From the NCBI GenBank assembly GCA_002839245.1, contig PGXR01000105.1, positions 1-10,054 on the forward strand: a stretch of 10,054 nucleotides of DNA. Direction: 5' to 3'. The notes below the pieces were generated by a model. That model was not told the DNA's origin, did not search any database, and saw only the letters and a program-made list of their open reading frames with translations. Every line of letters starts with the position of its first letter. Position 1 is the first letter of the stretch. The stretch comes from Spirochaetae bacterium HGW-Spirochaetae-7 (lineage in GTDB: Bacteria; Spirochaetota; Spirochaetia; Treponematales; UBA12059). Shown here piece after piece: positions 1-6,647 of the stretch. The position numbers were made by a program, and so were the translations under genes.

Positions 1-1116
1 TCATTTCGCACCTCCGGAGGCGGCAACGGAGCCGCCCCGCAGCGACTCGCGGGCCCTGGCGGTGGTCTGCCTTGCCCTCCAGGCGTACAGGACCAGGGTG
101 AGCGCGATGACGCCGTAGCCTATGAACTGCCTGAAATACTCGCCTATCATGGCCGAGCCGAAGAGGTTCTGGCCCGCGCGCGGGGTGACGACGAACAGCA
201 CGTGGAGCAGGATGACGCCTATGAACACGTTGGACAGGGCAGCCTTCTTGACCGAGGCTCCGCCGACCAGGATGGCGGCAACGGCGAAGAAACTGGTCTG
301 GTCGTGCGCGTTGTACGTTGCCATGTTGCCCATGTTCTGCAGGAAGATTATCTGGCCGAAGCTGGCAAGCACGGTCGATATGATGATGGCGATGATGCGG
401 GTCCGGTCGACCGGTATGCCGGCAGCCTGTGCGACGGCCATGTCGTTCCCGACGGCGCGCATGTCCTGTCCAAGCTTGGTCTTCTTGAACCAGACCACGA
501 ACACGCACAGGCCCGCGATGACCAGCAGGGTGGCCACCGGTATCATGTAGGGGCCGAGCCTCCAAAGGAGGATCGTGTCCAGGGACTGGCGCACGCCCTG
601 GAGGTTCAGGGTATTCCTGATGCCGTAGCCGCGTGAGAGCACGATGGCAGGATTACGCATCGGGAACACTGAACCCATCATGTACAGCACGACGAACTGG
701 TACACGCCGTTGATGAAGAAGGCCAGGATGTACCCCGTGACCATTTCCCGTCCCTTGGCCCGGTTCAGCACGGCTCCGCAGATGTAGCCCATCATGACGG
801 AGATCGGCGTTCCTATGAGGGCCGCGAACAGCAGGCCTTCGACGCCGCCGATGTTCCAGTTGATGGCGAGGATGAGTCCTATCTGCCCCGACATGGCGCC
901 GAGGGTCATGCCGAAGTTGAGCCCCATGCCGGCGAAGATCGGCAGGAGCAGCGCAAGCACCAGGAAGGTGTTGCGGCCGAGCCTGGTAATCATCTCCTGG
1001 ACGATGTACTGGATTGAAAGCCCCGAAGGCGGAATCGCCGCCATCGTTACGATGACAAAAATAATGACGACCGCGTTCTCGCCCAGGAAGCGGCCGAGTT
1101 TCTTGTTGCCGCTCAT
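1..1116 (-). CDS. ABC importer inner-membrane permease, second of a pair (BPD_transp_2 family)
   Basis: A 371-residue hydrophobic protein of the branched-chain/ribose/nucleoside-type permease family (BPD_transp_2), forming half of the membrane channel of the importer encoded upstream. Hydrophobic segments lie near residues 14–30, 50–66, 96–117, 128–148, 191–210, 240–260, 275–310 and 330–345. The cytoplasmic coupling loop is at about 215–234, where LGQDMRAVGN and QAAGI match the family's conserved 'avG…aGI' pattern, followed by GGASV at 285–289. The ATG at 1116 overlaps the TGA of the preceding permease (ATGA, 4 bases) and has a GAAGGTGG Shine-Dalgarno, so this start is firm; the frame stays open further upstream but runs antisense-like inside the neighbouring gene. 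The C-terminal tail (about 346–371) is Arg/Ala/Gly-rich and cytosolic. The stop codon is the first three bases of the window. Family is secure; substrate is unknown. Confidence 0.93.
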   Translation of the reverse strand: MSGNKKLGRFLGENAVVIIFVIVTMAAIPPSGLSIQYIVQEMITRLGRNTFLVLALLLPIFAGMGLNFGMTLGAMSGQIGLILAINWNIGGVEGLLFAALIGTPISVMMGYICGAVLNRAKGREMVTGYILAFFINGVYQFVVLYMMGSVFPMRNPAIVLSRGYGIRNTLNLQGVRQSLDTILLWRLGPYMIPVATLLVIAGLCVFVVWFKKTKLGQDMRAVGNDMAVAQAAGIPVDRTRIIAIIISTVLASFGQIIFLQNMGNMATYNAHDQTSFFAVAAILVGGASVKKAALSNVFIGVILLHVLFVVTPRAGQNLFGSAMIGEYFRQFIGYGVIALTLVLYAWRARQTTARARESLRGGSVAASGGAK

Positions 1117-2156
1117 TTTGCCACCTTCATTTTCCGCGTAAGCGCATAGATTATGATGCCGTTGGAGACGATGATACGTATCACCTCGGAGATATCGGTC
1201 TTGAGGGCCGAATTGATCACGGACGGCGTCATGGTCAGCAGCCCCTGGAAGAGGAAGGCTCCGATCAGTACGTTGACCATGCTGGCCTTGTTCACCGACG
1301 CGCCGCCTATCAGTATGGCAGCGACCGCGGCGAAGGGCATCTGCAACGGGGCCGTATACAGCTGTATGAACCCATAGCTCTGCTGGAACACGACTATCCC
1401 TACCGCGCCGAGCACCGTCGAAATGATGACCGACACGGTACGCATCCTGTCGGAACTGATGCCCGACGCGCGCGCGTAGTCGGGGTTTGATCCTACCGCG
1501 GTCATCGCTGTACCGGTCTTGGTCCTCATGAACAGCCACATGAGGAAGGCGCAGAAGGCGCAGAATAGCAGCATGCCCGTCGGGAACACGAATGAATTGC
1601 CTATCCTGATGGCCATGAATTCGTTGAGCACCTGGCGGTAGAAGCCTTCGATGGTGATGGTCGTACGCAGGCCCTTGCCGGCGTAGCCCCAGACCATGGT
1701 CGGGGCAGAATACGGCAGGACCAGCCACATGATGCACATGAACATCACGCCGGCGAAGCCGACATACATGGCTATGGTCATTTCCTCGCCCTTGACCTTG
1801 TTCAGGAGCATCCCGTAGAACCAGCCGAAGACGATGGCGAACGGAATCGCCATGCCGACCGCCCCAAAAAATCCCAGGAAGCCCAGAAGTCCGAACTGGA
1901 CCGAGAGGGTCGACCCTATCAGCCCGGCTATGATGCCGATGGAAAGCCCGAAGTTGAGCCCGCAGCCGGACTGTATCATGGGAACCATGGCCAGCACGAA
2001 CAGCATGTTCTGCCCGAACCTGTTGAGGACGTCGGATATCGACGCGTCTATCCTGACGCCGACGAAAGGCGCGGCGATGAAGAGCGCTACCAGGAACAGG
2101 AATATTATGATGCGCGGCAGACCGAAATCGGTCACGAATTGCTTGAACTTACCCAC
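1113..2156 (-). CDS. ABC importer inner-membrane permease, first of a pair (BPD_transp_2 family)
   Basis: A 347-residue polytopic membrane protein paralogous to the following permease; the two presumably form a heterodimeric channel. Shared landmarks are the GLNFG segment (66–70), the coupling loop TGTAMTAVGSN…ARASGI (214–233) and the GGASVNKA motif (284–291). Hydrophobic spans cover roughly 14–33, 50–80, 90–116, 128–148, 188–210, 240–258, 273–310 and 324–340. The start is a GTG at 2156, eight bases inside the ATPase gene, with an AGGGGG Shine-Dalgarno about seven bases before it; the next in-frame ATG would delete the first membrane segment. Overlaps on both sides (8 bases with the ATPase, 4 with the next permease) indicate translational coupling and equimolar synthesis. 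The permease fold is well supported; the substrate cannot be read from the sequence. Confidence 0.93.
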   Translation of the reverse strand: MGKFKQFVTDFGLPRIIIFLFLVALFIAAPFVGVRIDASISDVLNRFGQNMLFVLAMVPMIQSGCGLNFGLSIGIIAGLIGSTLSVQFGLLGFLGFFGAVGMAIPFAIVFGWFYGMLLNKVKGEEMTIAMYVGFAGVMFMCIMWLVLPYSAPTMVWGYAGKGLRTTITIEGFYRQVLNEFMAIRIGNSFVFPTGMLLFCAFCAFLMWLFMRTKTGTAMTAVGSNPDYARASGISSDRMRTVSVIISTVLGAVGIVVFQQSYGFIQLYTAPLQMPFAAVAAILIGGASVNKASMVNVLIGAFLFQGLLTMTPSVINSALKTDISEVIRIIVSNGIIIYALTRKMKVAK

Positions 2157-3762
2157 GGTCGGCCCCCTGCGCGGCTAGAGTCTTCTCGCCTGACATCAAC
2201 AGGCCGAACTCCGCCATCTCCGCGCCAGGTGGCAGGATGCCGGCTACGCGCCCTTCATCGACGATGGCTATCCTGTCGCAGATGGAGCGCAGTTCTTCAA
2301 GTTCGCTGGATATCATCACGATCGTCATACCGAACTCCCGGTTGTACTTGTGCAACGTGTCGAGCACCCGCTTCTTGGCGCCGACATCGATACCCCTGGT
2401 CGGTTCGGAAACGAACAGGAGGTCTGGCTGTACGGCGAACGCCTTTGCCAGGCATATCTTCTGCTGGTTGCCGCCCGATAGTTCCTTCGCCTTCTGCGAC
2501 GAGCTCGTACACTTGATGTCAAGGATCTCTATGTACTCTTCGGTGAGCTTCTTCATCGCCGACTCGTCGCGGATGGTCAGCAGCTTGCCTAGTATAGGCT
2601 TGAGGTACTTGCCCTGGATCTGCATTGCGGTAAAAGCGATGTTCCACCTGAGGCTCTCGTCCAGGAGGAGGCCCACGCCACGGCGATCCTCGGATACGAA
2701 GGCCATGCCCGTCTCGAGGGCCTTGCGCGGCTCGTTGAGCGGGACTTCTTTTCCGTTCAGCCTCACCTTGCCGCCGCTGGGGAAAAGACCCATGATTCCG
2801 TTTGGAATGCCCAGCTTGCCTTGCCCGGCAAGACCGCCGAAACCGAGTATCTCGCCTTTCCTGACGGAAAAGTTTATGTCGCGGACGGTTTCTCCCGGCA
2901 TGTCGACCCACAGGTGTTCCACCGACAGGATCTCGGGGCCGAAATCCCGTTTCTCGGTGGCTTGCTTGATGTCGGCCGACAGGCTGCGCCCCACCATCCA
3001 CGACGCTATGTCGCGTACTGAAACGCCCTCGACCGGCGTGTCCTTGACGGCCAGGCCGTCGCGCAGCACCACGATGCGGTCGGCGACGGAAACGACCTCG
3101 TGCAGCCGGTGCGAAATGAAGATTATGGCTATGCCGAGCTTGGCCAGGTTGCGAAGTGCCGTCAGGAGTACCTCGGCCTCCGATTCGGTCAGTACTGCCG
3201 TCGGCTCGTCGAGCACCAGGATCCTGGTCTGCTCGCGGTTTATTTCGCGGGCTATCTCGGTAAACTGCTTGTGGCCGACGGGCATTTCTGAAATCAGCAT
3301 GTCGGGGTCAAGCTTCACGCCGAGCTTGGTTATAGCCGCCTCGGCATGCTTCTTCATGTCCGGTCTATCCAGAACGCTCATCCGGTCCCCGAAGATGTCG
3401 TTCAGGAAGGTTGCCTTCATGGACTCCCGGTTGAGCACGATGTTTTCAGTGGTTGTAAAGCCCGGGAGCAGGCTGAATTCCTGGTGGACCATGCCTATGC
3501 CTGCATCGAGGGCGTCGAACGGGTTGGAAAAATTGACTTCCTTCCCGTCGATTATGATCTTTCCCTTGTATCCGCCGGTCTCGGCGATGACCGGCATACC
3601 GAAGAGGATGCGCATCAGGGTCGTCTTGCCGGCGCCGTTCTCGCCCACCAGGCCGAGTATCTCCCCGGCCTTCAGGTCGAAGCACACGTCGTGCAGGACG
3701 ACGTTGCCGTAAAATTCCTTCGAGATATGCTCGATGGATAGAATCGGACTTTGCTGTCCCAT
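2149..3762 (-). CDS. Tandem-domain ABC importer ATPase (RbsA/BmpA-system type)
   Basis: A 537-residue cytosolic ATPase with two fused nucleotide-binding domains, the usual form in ribose/galactose and nucleoside (Bmp/Pnr/Nup) importers; it should energise the two permeases encoded next. Domain 1 has Walker A GENGAGKTT (40–48), Q-loop Gln94, Walker B ILVLDEP (181–187) and switch His218, but its signature is degenerate (MPVGHKQ, 160–166). Domain 2 has a degenerate Walker A (GLAGQGKL, 310–317, Leu where Ser/Thr is usual), the family's SEDRRGVG stretch (357–364), a canonical LSGGNQQK signature (428–435), an altered Walker B (LLFVSEPTRG: Ser452 replaces Asp, Glu453 kept) and ISSELEE in place of the switch His. 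Only one of the two composite ATP sites therefore looks fully competent. ATG at 3762 is preceded by AGAGG six bases upstream. The gene lies 174 bases behind the binding-protein gene, with a terminator between them. Confidence 0.94.
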   Translation of the reverse strand: MGQQSPILSIEHISKEFYGNVVLHDVCFDLKAGEILGLVGENGAGKTTLMRILFGMPVIAETGGYKGKIIIDGKEVNFSNPFDALDAGIGMVHQEFSLLPGFTTTENIVLNRESMKATFLNDIFGDRMSVLDRPDMKKHAEAAITKLGVKLDPDMLISEMPVGHKQFTEIAREINREQTRILVLDEPTAVLTESEAEVLLTALRNLAKLGIAIIFISHRLHEVVSVADRIVVLRDGLAVKDTPVEGVSVRDIASWMVGRSLSADIKQATEKRDFGPEILSVEHLWVDMPGETVRDINFSVRKGEILGFGGLAGQGKLGIPNGIMGLFPSGGKVRLNGKEVPLNEPRKALETGMAFVSEDRRGVGLLLDESLRWNIAFTAMQIQGKYLKPILGKLLTIRDESAMKKLTEEYIEILDIKCTSSSQKAKELSGGNQQKICLAKAFAVQPDLLFVSEPTRGIDVGAKKRVLDTLHKYNREFGMTIVMISSELEELRSICDRIAIVDEGRVAGILPPGAEMAEFGLLMSGEKTLAAQGADRG

Positions 3763-3843
3763 ATAATCCTCTGGGAAACGGGTTGTTGAAGCTTTTCAAG
3801 GACGCGTACGTTTGTTGAAAGAACCTCAAGCTATAGTGGTTTC

Positions 3844-3861
3844 CCTGGCTCAGTCGCCAGG
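3844..3861. repeat. Small intergenic hairpin between binding-protein and ATPase genes
   Basis: CCTGGC and GCCAGG are perfect 6-bp inverted repeats around a 6-base loop, about 80 bases upstream of the ATPase start. There is no T-run beside it, so it is not an intrinsic terminator. In an mRNA reading through from the binding-protein gene it lies after the terminator and could act as a 5' end stabiliser or processing boundary. The same CCTGGC/GCCAGG arms recur in the divergent region (5374–5379, 5393–5398, 5466–5471). In GC-rich DNA this may be chance. Confidence 0.35.
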
Positions 3862-3895
3862 CAGGTTGGTTGTACCCGAAGCATCAGGGCCGGAG

Positions 3896-3922
3896 AAAAA
3901 CGAGGGGCCCCGAAGGGCCCCT
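3896..3922 (-). terminator. Intrinsic terminator with UUCG tetraloop after the binding-protein gene
   Basis: Read on the minus strand, a perfect 8-bp stem (AGGGGCCC with GGGCCCCT) encloses a TTCG tetraloop and is followed two bases later by five T residues. It begins 14 bases after the TAA of the binding-protein gene. All parts of a rho-independent terminator are present, and UUCG is an exceptionally stable loop. Placed between the first gene and the ATPase/permease genes, it probably lets only part of transcription continue, giving more binding protein than membrane complex. No convincing separate promoter was found between it and the ATPase. Confidence 0.88.
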
Positions 3923-3936
3923 GTCATGAGGAAATT

Positions 3937-5169
3937 TTACTTTGTCGGCTTGAGCGTGAAATAGGCCTCGGGTACCACCTGTTCCGTGGTGGGCAGGAAT
4001 TTGCCCGGGTTGCCCATGATATAGGTATCCATATACACGAGAACCTGGTTGGCTGCACGAACGCCGGTGTTGTTGTCGGTGTAGTACGCGCCGTTCCACT
4101 TGGCACCGGGGGTGTACTTGCCCATGGCGGTGAATAGATCCTTGAGGGAATCCTTCTTGGCCTTGCCGTCGATCACGTTTTTGGCGAACTCGCCTATACC
4201 GGCGGTCAGCGTATAGCCGTAGGAGAAGGCCCAGGTACCGAAACGACCGGCTCCGCCCTTGGCGACGACGGCTGCTTCAACCTTCTTGAGGATGGCGGGG
4301 AAATCGCCCATTTCCTTGGAGAGGTCGATGCCCAGAGCGCCTGGATAACCCATCAGCGGGGAGGGAAGGTCGGCTTCGACGAAGATGCCGCCATACGCGA
4401 GCAGCTGGCGGAGCAGGGGTTCGGTCTCGCCGTCGTTGGTGCAGAAGAAGGCAGTGTCCTTGCCGTACTTCTCGATCCACTGCGGGGTCTTCTCCATGAT
4501 GAACTGCTGGGCGCCGGGCATTCCGACGTCGGAGGTCGGGTCGGGGGCGGTCTCGAAGGCGGTCTTCATGCCGAGGTCCTTGGCGGCTGCCTGCATGATG
4601 GCCCAGCGGCGGCTCATGGTCTCGTACGACATGTGCCTGGGGAAGGAAATGTGCACGAAGGTCTTGGCTCCGAGCTGCTTGGCCGCCCAGACGATGGTGT
4701 AGCCGCGGGCCACGAAGTCGTTGCTGACGACGAGGTCGGCGCCGCTGGACTGGATGACGAGCGGGTCTTCGTGGGCTTCGCCGGCGAAGCAGAGGATGTC
4801 GGACCTCTTGGCCTTGACGCGCTTGATGGCCTCGGCCGAGCCGGGGATGGCCTGGTTGATGACGATGGCCTTCATGAGGGGGTCGTCGGCAAGCGAGACG
4901 ACGGAAGAGATGAACGTCTCCTGCTGCGACATAAAATCATCGGGATAGGTGATATGCTGGATCATACCGCCGTCTTTGACGGAACCATATTCCTTGATCA
5001 GCTGCTCCGCTCCACGCAAGTCATCTTCCGACTGGCTGACGGTACCGGTGACGATGCCGATGTGGTAGGTGCTCTTGGCCGGTTCGGCGGGCTTCTGGGC
5101 CTTCTGGCAACCTGCGAACAGGACGATGACCGACACGATCACGACCGTTAGTAAACGAGATAATTTCAT
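3937..5169 (-). CDS. Substrate-binding lipoprotein of the ABC importer (DUF3798 family)
   Basis: A 410-residue exported lipoprotein, the extracytoplasmic receptor for the downstream ATPase and permeases. The N-terminus is a lipoprotein signal peptide: MKLSR, a hydrophobic core (6–19) and a relaxed lipobox LFAG before Cys21; Phe at –3 is the sort of variation tolerated in spirochaetes. A short Lys/Pro/Ala linker follows, then a two-lobed periplasmic-binding-protein-like domain beginning YHIGIVTGTVSQSEDD (about 35–50). Further recognisable stretches are AIVINQAIPGSAEA (about 101–114), HISFPRHMSYETMSRRW (about 173–189) and FFCTNDGETEPLLRQLL (about 242–258). These, with the length, match the DUF3798 family as I recall it, whose ligand is not established. 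A perfect AAGGAGGA Shine-Dalgarno three bases before ATG 5169 and a promoter at 5208–5235 suggest strong expression. Family assignment is from memory of its motifs; the receptor role is supported by context. The ligand is unknown. Confidence 0.9.
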   Translation of the reverse strand: MKLSRLLTVVIVSVIVLFAGCQKAQKPAEPAKSTYHIGIVTGTVSQSEDDLRGAEQLIKEYGSVKDGGMIQHITYPDDFMSQQETFISSVVSLADDPLMKAIVINQAIPGSAEAIKRVKAKRSDILCFAGEAHEDPLVIQSSGADLVVSNDFVARGYTIVWAAKQLGAKTFVHISFPRHMSYETMSRRWAIMQAAAKDLGMKTAFETAPDPTSDVGMPGAQQFIMEKTPQWIEKYGKDTAFFCTNDGETEPLLRQLLAYGGIFVEADLPSPLMGYPGALGIDLSKEMGDFPAILKKVEAAVVAKGGAGRFGTWAFSYGYTLTAGIGEFAKNVIDGKAKKDSLKDLFTAMGKYTPGAKWNGAYYTDNNTGVRAANQVLVYMDTYIMGNPGKFLPTTEQVVPEAYFTLKPTK

Positions 5170-5207
5170 TAATCCTCCTTATGCCGGCTTTGGCCGACAA
5201 TCGTTAT

Positions 5208-5235
5208 ATTGTAAACCATTGGGCAAGTCCGTCAA
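5208..5235 (-). promoter_or_regulatory. Sigma70-like promoter of the ABC importer operon
   Basis: On the minus strand TTGACG (–35, 5230–5235) and TACAAT (–10, 5208–5213) are separated by 16 bases, each one base from consensus. Transcription would begin near 5201, giving a leader of about 32 bases that carries the AAGGAGGA ribosome site at 5173–5180. An inverted repeat ACAAT-6-ATTGT (5197–5212) spans the –10 and start region and is a possible operator, though short. Confidence 0.65.
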
Positions 5236-5297
5236 GGCCCGTCGCATTGTTTAGCCCGTAGAATATGCAATTCCCCGAGTTACCCGCACTGCGAACA

Positions 5298-5471
5298 CCG
5301 GCTCATGGACACGGTTGGATGCGCCAGCCTGGTCGCAACAGGCTTCAGCCGGAACAAGGCGATGCCGTTCGAGCCTGGCGCCGGTGACGGCAGCCAGGCT
5401 CATGGAAGGTGGCGCGGCTCCGGGCCGAATGGTCCTGGAAGCCGCCCACCTCCATTGAGCCATGCGCCAGG
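5298..5471. repeat. Inverted-repeat-rich structured intergenic element
   Basis: This part of the divergent region is packed with complementary arms. The strongest is 5397–5419 against 5440–5461: 21 base pairs broken only by three single-base bulges (A5407, C5413, T5455), with an inner GGGCC/GGTCC stem (5422–5426 with 5431–5435) and a GAAT loop. An alternative hairpin is 5371–5379 with 5393–5401 (9 bp), whose loop contains GCCG-GTGA-CGGC with a GNRA-type loop; it shares bases 5397–5401 with the first, so the two exclude each other. Others are AGCCTG/CAGGCT (5326–5331 with 5339–5344), CCGGCT/AGCCGG (5298–5303 with 5347–5352) and CCTGGCG/CGCCAGG (5374–5380 with 5465–5471). Direct repeats occur too: GGCTCATGGA at 5300 and 5397, ATGCGCCAG at 5319 and 5462. 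No T-run flanks it on either strand, so it is not a simple terminator. It could be a structured RNA, a regulatory site or a palindromic intergenic repeat; strand is undetermined. Confidence 0.6.
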
Positions 5472-5484
5472 AAACCGCTATAGT
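5455..5484 (+). promoter_or_regulatory. Candidate promoter of the aldo/keto reductase gene
   Basis: TTGAGC (–35, 5455–5460) and TATAGT (–10, 5479–5484) are spaced by 18 bases. The expected transcription start, about seven bases after the –10, falls on the A of the ATG at 5491, which would make the mRNA leaderless. The –35 lies inside the 3' arm of the long hairpin at 5397–5461, so the palindrome could control access to the promoter. Sequence match only. Confidence 0.45.
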
Positions 5485-5490
5485 ACATGG

Positions 5491-6633
5491 ATGCTTTACA
5501 GGAAATTCCCGAAGATACCCGATCTCGAGATCTCGGCGCTCGGCCTTGGATGCATGCGCCTGCCGACGACGGGCGACGATTCAGCCGCGATCGACGAGGC
5601 TGGCGCCACGGCGATACTCGGAGCGGCGCTCGACTCGGGCGTCAATTACGTCGATACCGCCTGGCCCTACCACAAGGAGCAAAGCGAGCCCTGGCTCGGC
5701 CGCGCGATGCGGGACCTGGGCTGCCGTGATTCACTCCAGCTCGCGACCAAAGCCCCGACCTGGCTCGTCAAGGAATCGGGCGACTGGGAACGCTTCCTGT
5801 CGCAGCAACTGGAACGCCTCAAGACGACCCGCATCGACTTCTACCTGCTTCACGCCCTCAACGGCGCCCGCTGGAAGACCGTCCTGGACACCGGCGGCCT
5901 GGAGTTCCTTGCCCGGGCCAGGGCCGACGGCAGGATAGGACACGCGGGTTTTTCGTTCCACGATTCCCTCGGCGTCTTCAAGCGCATCATCGACGGATGG
6001 ACCGATTGCGAATTCTGCCAGGTCCAGTACAACTATCTCGACGAGGGCTTCCAGGCCGGCGGCGAAGGGATAGCCTACGCGGCGGATCGCGCGGTCGGCG
6101 TCATCGTCATGGAACCGCTGCGCGGCGGCATCCTGGCCAGGGTTCCCGACGGCGTCCGCTCTATTTTCGGCGGCTACAGGACGCCGCGGATGCCGGCGGA
6201 ATGGGCGCTCCGGCACGTGCTCGACAGGCAGGAAGTAGTCACGGTGCTGTCGGGGATGGGCAACGCCGGCCAGCTGTATGAAAACGCCGCAGTGGCATCG
6301 TCGGCGCAGCCTAACTCGATGACCGGGCCGGAGCGCGCCGTCATCGACCAGGCAAGGGACCACCTGGTCTCGAGGATGGCCGCGCCGTGTACCGCCTGCG
6401 GCTACTGCAGCCCCTGCCCGTCTGGCGTGAACATCGTCGACACCTTCGGCATGTGGAACGAAGCCGCGATGTTCGGGACGGTCGACGAGAACCGCCGCCA
6501 GTACCGCTCGGGATTGCAGGCCAGGGGAAATGGCGCCCAGGCCTGCGTCGAATGCGGACAGTGCGTCCCGAAGTGCCCGCAGGGCATCGACATACCGGCC
6601 AGGCTCAAGGAAGCGCACTCGACCCTGGGATAA
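5491..6633 (+). CDS. Aldo/keto reductase with C-terminal iron-sulfur (ferredoxin-like) domain
   Basis: A 380-residue cytosolic oxidoreductase. The N-terminal part is an aldo/keto reductase barrel, starting with the family's LYRKF…SALGLGCMRLP pattern and carrying the catalytic tetrad Asp55 and Tyr60 (VDTAWPY), Lys87 (LATKAP) and His121 (YLLHAL). Later landmarks are GHAGFSFHD (150–158), QVQYNYLD (177–184) and VIVMEPLRGG (204–213). The C-terminus adds two four-cysteine motifs, Cys300/303/306/309 and Cys352/355/358/362, the latter a classic CxxCxxCxxxCP 4Fe-4S site. Family members of this size with such tails are usually annotated as ferredoxin-containing aldo/keto reductases of unknown substrate. 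The frame is open back to 5305, but homology begins at ATG 5491, so that start is chosen; there is no Shine-Dalgarno close to it. The gene diverges from the importer and converges on the beta-barrel gene 14 bases away. A weak GGGA-TAA-TCCC repeat at the stop is not a terminator. Confidence 0.93.
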   Translation: MLYRKFPKIPDLEISALGLGCMRLPTTGDDSAAIDEAGATAILGAALDSGVNYVDTAWPYHKEQSEPWLGRAMRDLGCRDSLQLATKAPTWLVKESGDWERFLSQQLERLKTTRIDFYLLHALNGARWKTVLDTGGLEFLARARADGRIGHAGFSFHDSLGVFKRIIDGWTDCEFCQVQYNYLDEGFQAGGEGIAYAADRAVGVIVMEPLRGGILARVPDGVRSIFGGYRTPRMPAEWALRHVLDRQEVVTVLSGMGNAGQLYENAAVASSAQPNSMTGPERAVIDQARDHLVSRMAAPCTACGYCSPCPSGVNIVDTFGMWNEAAMFGTVDENRRQYRSGLQARGNGAQACVECGQCVPKCPQGIDIPARLKEAHSTLG

Positions 6634-6647
6634 TCCCGAAACATCCG

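Noticed and set aside
1117..1737. In-frame N-terminal extension of the last permease to 578 residues
   Set aside because: The extension lies wholly within the preceding permease gene in another frame and encodes an Arg/His-rich stretch unlike a membrane protein. ATG 1116 has a ribosome site and the ATGA overlap.
2237..3712. Plus-strand 491-codon open frame opposite the ATPase gene
   Set aside because: It is Ser/Arg/Met-rich, the mirror image of codon bias in the ATPase, and has no domain. The opposite strand carries a complete, well-conserved ATPase.
3815..3850. TATAGC (minus strand, about 3829–3834) as a –10 for an independent ATPase promoter
   Set aside because: No acceptable –35 lies 16–18 bases upstream, so the match is too weak to annotate.
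5251..5463. Minus-strand 70-codon open frame in the divergent region
   Set aside because: It has no recognisable domain and an Ala/Arg-rich composition. It overlaps the importer promoter and the hairpins. Open frames this long are common by chance in GC-rich DNA.
5305..5490. In-frame N-terminal extension of the aldo/keto reductase by 62 codons
   Set aside because: The added stretch is low-complexity Gly/Pro/Arg with no family similarity and coincides with the inverted-repeat block. Family homology starts at 5491.
6627..6637. GGGA-TAA-TCCC inverted repeat at the reductase stop codon as a terminator
   Set aside because: The stem is only four base pairs, the loop three bases, and no T-run follows on either strand.
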